Positions 60,829 through 64,000 of a stretch of DNA of 64,000 bases are shown here, in pieces; the first letter of the stretch is position 1, and every line of letters begins with the position of its first letter. The notes beneath the pieces are model-generated. The model was not told the origin of the DNA. It ran no database searches and worked only from the letters and a program-made list of their open reading frames with translations. The DNA lies in NCBI RefSeq assembly GCF_003286085.1, contig NW_020825288.1, positions 10,664,001-10,728,000 of the forward strand. The letters run 5' to 3'. The DNA is from Drosophila persimilis. Taxonomy: Eukaryota; Arthropoda; Insecta; Diptera; Drosophilidae. Both the position numbers and the translations under genes were made by a program.

Positions 60829-62479
60829 AACTTCTGGGGATATCTGAGATCTTGGGTTTTGTTTGGATTGTCAGCGTTGTTCTTTTTTTTTTTGATTCAT
60901 TAATCATAAATCATAATCGTCGTTTACAGACAGGCCGACTCTAAGTGTGTGTCGAGTGAGCAGTGTTTGCTTTCTTGTTGGGTGGTAACCCCCTTATATT
61001 TATTTATTTACCTTTTGGTGTTTTCGGTTGATTTCATGGGAAAAGTGCTTTAAAAAATGCACAAAATATTCATATGTTAGTATGTGTGGCTGAAATGTTT
61101 CCTTTGATTTGCATTTTTATTGGGAACCCAACTAAAAAAATAATAATAATATCCGGTTCTATGTGAGTGCGTCATCGCCTAGGCCAACCCCCGAGAGACA
61201 GGGAGAGACCCCTACCAGAAACCCATGGATACGGTGCGATACGGTCTGGTCTGGTCTGGTTTGGTGTGTGTGTGTTTGCCCTTTATTTTTTACAGCATAG
61301 CCACCTTATACCTTATATGTATATAAACTTGTTTTGTTGTTGTTGTTGTTTATACTCTACATATATGTACAGATCTGTATGTAAATACGTACTTAAAGAA
61401 ACACTTGTGCCTGGTGCCAACGATGATAAAACAGCAAATTCGGGTAAATAAAACTGAAACAATATTTCGGGTGTACTCCGTTTTGTCTGAAAAATAACCA
61501 ACAAAAATAAGAAGAGAGCGTCAGTTACATGAACAACCGGGGATCACTCCCGGGACAGCTGATCGGGGATTGGGGATCTGATTTGATCTTAAGCCATGAG
61601 ATCTCTCACTGAGATACATATGTATGTATCTGATCTGATCTGTTTCTCTTCGGGATCTCTTCTGATGAGCTCCCTGTTGCTATACAATTTATCAGAAGGG
61701 GCAGGTTCATCAATTCTCTTCCAGCGATAAATGTCTTACAAGAATTTACACAAATATTCATGTAAAAATCTCCAGCTGCCGTACAGGCAGAGTTGTGACA
61801 AAATGATTTGTTTGCCAGACAGGGCACCCCATGTCACATGCCCCATGCCCCATGCCCCATGCTATTGCTACTGTTGTTGTTGCTGCTGCTGCTGCTGCTG
61901 CTTTGGTGGCGACACTGAGCGCCACCCTGAACTTAGAAAGACAGAGAGACAGACCCGGCAGCAACAATCTAGCCCCCCAAAAAACAGCAACTAATTCAAA
62001 ACAATGTAAGGCATTATTTATTTTTAACTGAGGTCATCAGCGTAGACATCGTCTATTACAGTTCTCTGGCTCGTTGGCTCTCTGCCTCTCCGCCTCTCTA
62101 TCAGCGATCCGAATGTGTTCTCGGGTCTCCACTCTGTGGTCTCTCCGATCTCCGATCTCCGATCTCCAGCGTTTCGTACGGCTCGGGTCTGTGCTGTTGT
62201 TCTTATTCCAAAGTTAATGTGTTTGGTGGTGCTGTTTTCTGTTCAGCTGTTGAACCCGAACTCTCACCAAATTATGCCACACACAAACACACACTCGTAG
62301 CCCTAGCCATAGCCCCAGCGAGGGAGAGAGAAAGAGAGTTCCATGGAGTGCAGGCAGAGGCAGAGGCAGACCGAGACCCAGACCCAATGCCAGCGGGGCC
62401 AGCAAACATTATTTGAAATATTTATGCTTGACTTTTGCGCCTCAATGACTTTTGAATTGCCTTGCCTTTGGCTGCTGAG

Positions 62480-62511
<32 letters not shown>

Positions 62512-63800
62512 GAACATTAGCTGTAATGTATGTGTGTATCTGTGTGCTTTATGTTCGTTCTTAAAGATATGCAGCGATGCGGCCACAGCGGGCACATATG
62601 TTGTTGCATCAATGCCTGCGATGGAAGGGATTTCCAAATGCATTCTTCAGTTAGGATCTCCACTCCATCTGGTATCTGGCATATCCATTTCCATCTAGCT
62701 GGCTAGCGTTCTTTTAGGATCTTTCCTTATCTTTGGCCAGCATTTCTCTTCTTTCTTTTCTCTTGCCCATTTCTATGGATCCTATGCCTGGCATCAGTTA
62801 GAGGATCTCTGCTCTCACGTGGGGTGTACACATTTCTAATAGAGAAACACATCACACGCATTAAATACCCATTAACCTGCATTTAATTTGTCAATATTAG
62901 CTCGTCAAAGCCATCAACCGAACCAATCCAATGGAGAAATGCCTTTCTCGGGTTCGTTCTCAGGCCACACTTTTCATTTCTTTCCATTCGAAAGTGAGGC
63001 AACAACACCACAACGACAACACAACAGAAACACAACAACAACTCGGCACGACAGACCCAGCATGCCTGAATGTTGACCTTTTCACAGCTGGAACCATCTT
63101 TCAAATCATAGTTCTTGCTGCCATCTCTCTGATCTCTGGGATCTCCTCTCCCTATGGTCCGGGTCTCGGACTCTGTCCGTCTGTCCGTCCGTCTCTGTAC
63201 CGCTCTCGTAGCACATTTGCTCGGCCCATTGCTCGTGCGCTTGTCAATTTCTGTCAGTTGCTTGTCAAAAAATTTGTTTGGCTGTAAAAATGCAGTGAAA
63301 ACGTTTAACAAAAAACAAAAAAACGACAACAACAGCTGAAAAAAAAAAAACAGAAAAATTTCAAACACGATTTTCATGTAAAGCATCCAGAAAATGATTG
63401 ACGAACTGAGTGACGAGCTGACTAACTTCAGTCGCAGGGGAAAATCGTATTGTACAGTATGCCCCATGGTCTCCCCCAGTTTCCAGTGCCCAACGTTCCC
63501 GGCCTCCCCCCATTACTAGTATCCCATCCCATCCCATCTGGCTGCATAATTAACCTTTTGGCCATACTACATATTGTATTGTGGGTTTACGAGTATGTTC
63601 GTATACAAATAGGAAGAGTGTGTACATATGTATGTGTGTGCACACCATACCTGTCATTCGTTCATTCGTTCATTCCTCCTTTACTCGCTGCGGACCCAGA
63701 GCTGGTCTGTTTGCTTTTGTTTACAGCGTAATTTGTTGATAAATAAATGTGAAAATGCAAACAAATCAGAGCAACCACTGTGCTACGCAATCGAGGGCTC
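60829..63800. other. Non-coding region right of the duplication
   Basis: Contents include a T run (60884-60894), GTCTG repeats (61247-61265), CATGCCC heptamers (61838-61862), a CTG run (61877-61901), a CA repeat (62484-62511) and CCGT/CTGT runs (63174-63195). No credible coding sequence was seen. Confidence 0.6.
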
Positions 63801-63880
63801 CCGCTCTAGTCCATATGTATGTACATATATGTATGTAGGTCCGACCACCCCCACGGCATATAAGGGCTCTGTTCTGTGTT

Positions 63881-64000
63881 GGACACGTAGGAAATATTGA
63901 ACGCATATTTGCCACTCATTCCCTTCATGGCATACTCCAGCATTTTGGCCAATTTGTCACACCTCTGTTGCGTAGGTGCCGCAGTTATAGTTTTTTTCAC
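63881..64000 (-). CDS. Possible partial coding exon at the right edge
   Basis: The - strand frame is open from the window edge and reads ...QQRCDKLAKMLEYAMKGMSG then KYAFNISY. Its composition is protein-like, and a weak donor-like GTGTCC follows TAC at 63881. The + strand is also open over the same 115 bp, so the coding strand is not settled. The product is unknown and the gene would continue outside the window. Confidence 0.2.

Noticed and set aside
62883-63467. 194-codon - strand open frame
   Set aside because: Its composition is driven by T-rich and CCGT repeats, with no homology I recognise and no splice or poly(A) context.
63859-63864. TATAAG as a + strand promoter
   Set aside because: No initiator or downstream element follows at the right distance and no ORF of quality starts beyond it within the window.

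Overview
The window is Drosophila nuclear DNA. Two genes are recognised outright: how (held out wings, the fly Quaking-type STAR RNA-binding protein) and HtrA2/Omi. Other insect traits are short GT-AG introns, AATAAA signals, DRE sites, AT-rich introns and abundant short tandem repeats. In D. melanogaster how and HtrA2 lie at separate places on chromosome arm 3R, so finding them 10 kb apart implies a rearranged Muller element E. Repeat density and this linkage make me favour the obscura group, but that is inference. Most of the window is non-coding.

Layout. 1-5348 is intron of how, whose N-terminal exons lie left of the window. 5349-12165 holds the last five coding exons of how on the + strand: KH domain, QUA2 region, proline/alanine-rich tail and a QKI-5-like nuclear tail. 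Two further alternative C-terminal exons are possible (11397-11674 and 12461-12591). 12166 to about 18.3 kb is AT-rich 3' UTR or downstream sequence with many poly(A) signals and a good bipartite Quaking response element. 20007-21823 on the - strand is a four-exon gene for a 246-residue secreted, cysteine-rich protein with a probable GPI-anchor tail. It diverges from HtrA2 (22949-24288, +), a two-exon gene for the mitochondrial serine protease. The spacer between them carries an Ewg/NRF-1-type palindrome, two DRE elements and an E-box.

From 24.3 to 64 kb I find no confident gene. There is a small - strand ORF with a well-placed poly(A) signal (25187-25399), a plausible first coding exon with a strong donor (27026-27080, +), and an open fragment at the right edge. 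The rest is repeat-rich non-coding DNA that looks like a very long intron or intergenic region.

The most striking structure is a young direct tandem duplication of about 4.63 kb (51548-56179 and 56186-60828). The copies are nearly identical and include what looks like a promoter with a 5' non-coding exon. The few substitutions between copies are concentrated in about 250 bp of that promoter-like island. It may be a real polymorphic duplication or an assembly artefact. I found no tRNA, rRNA, CRISPR array or intact transposon, and nothing I can defend as a wholly new system.
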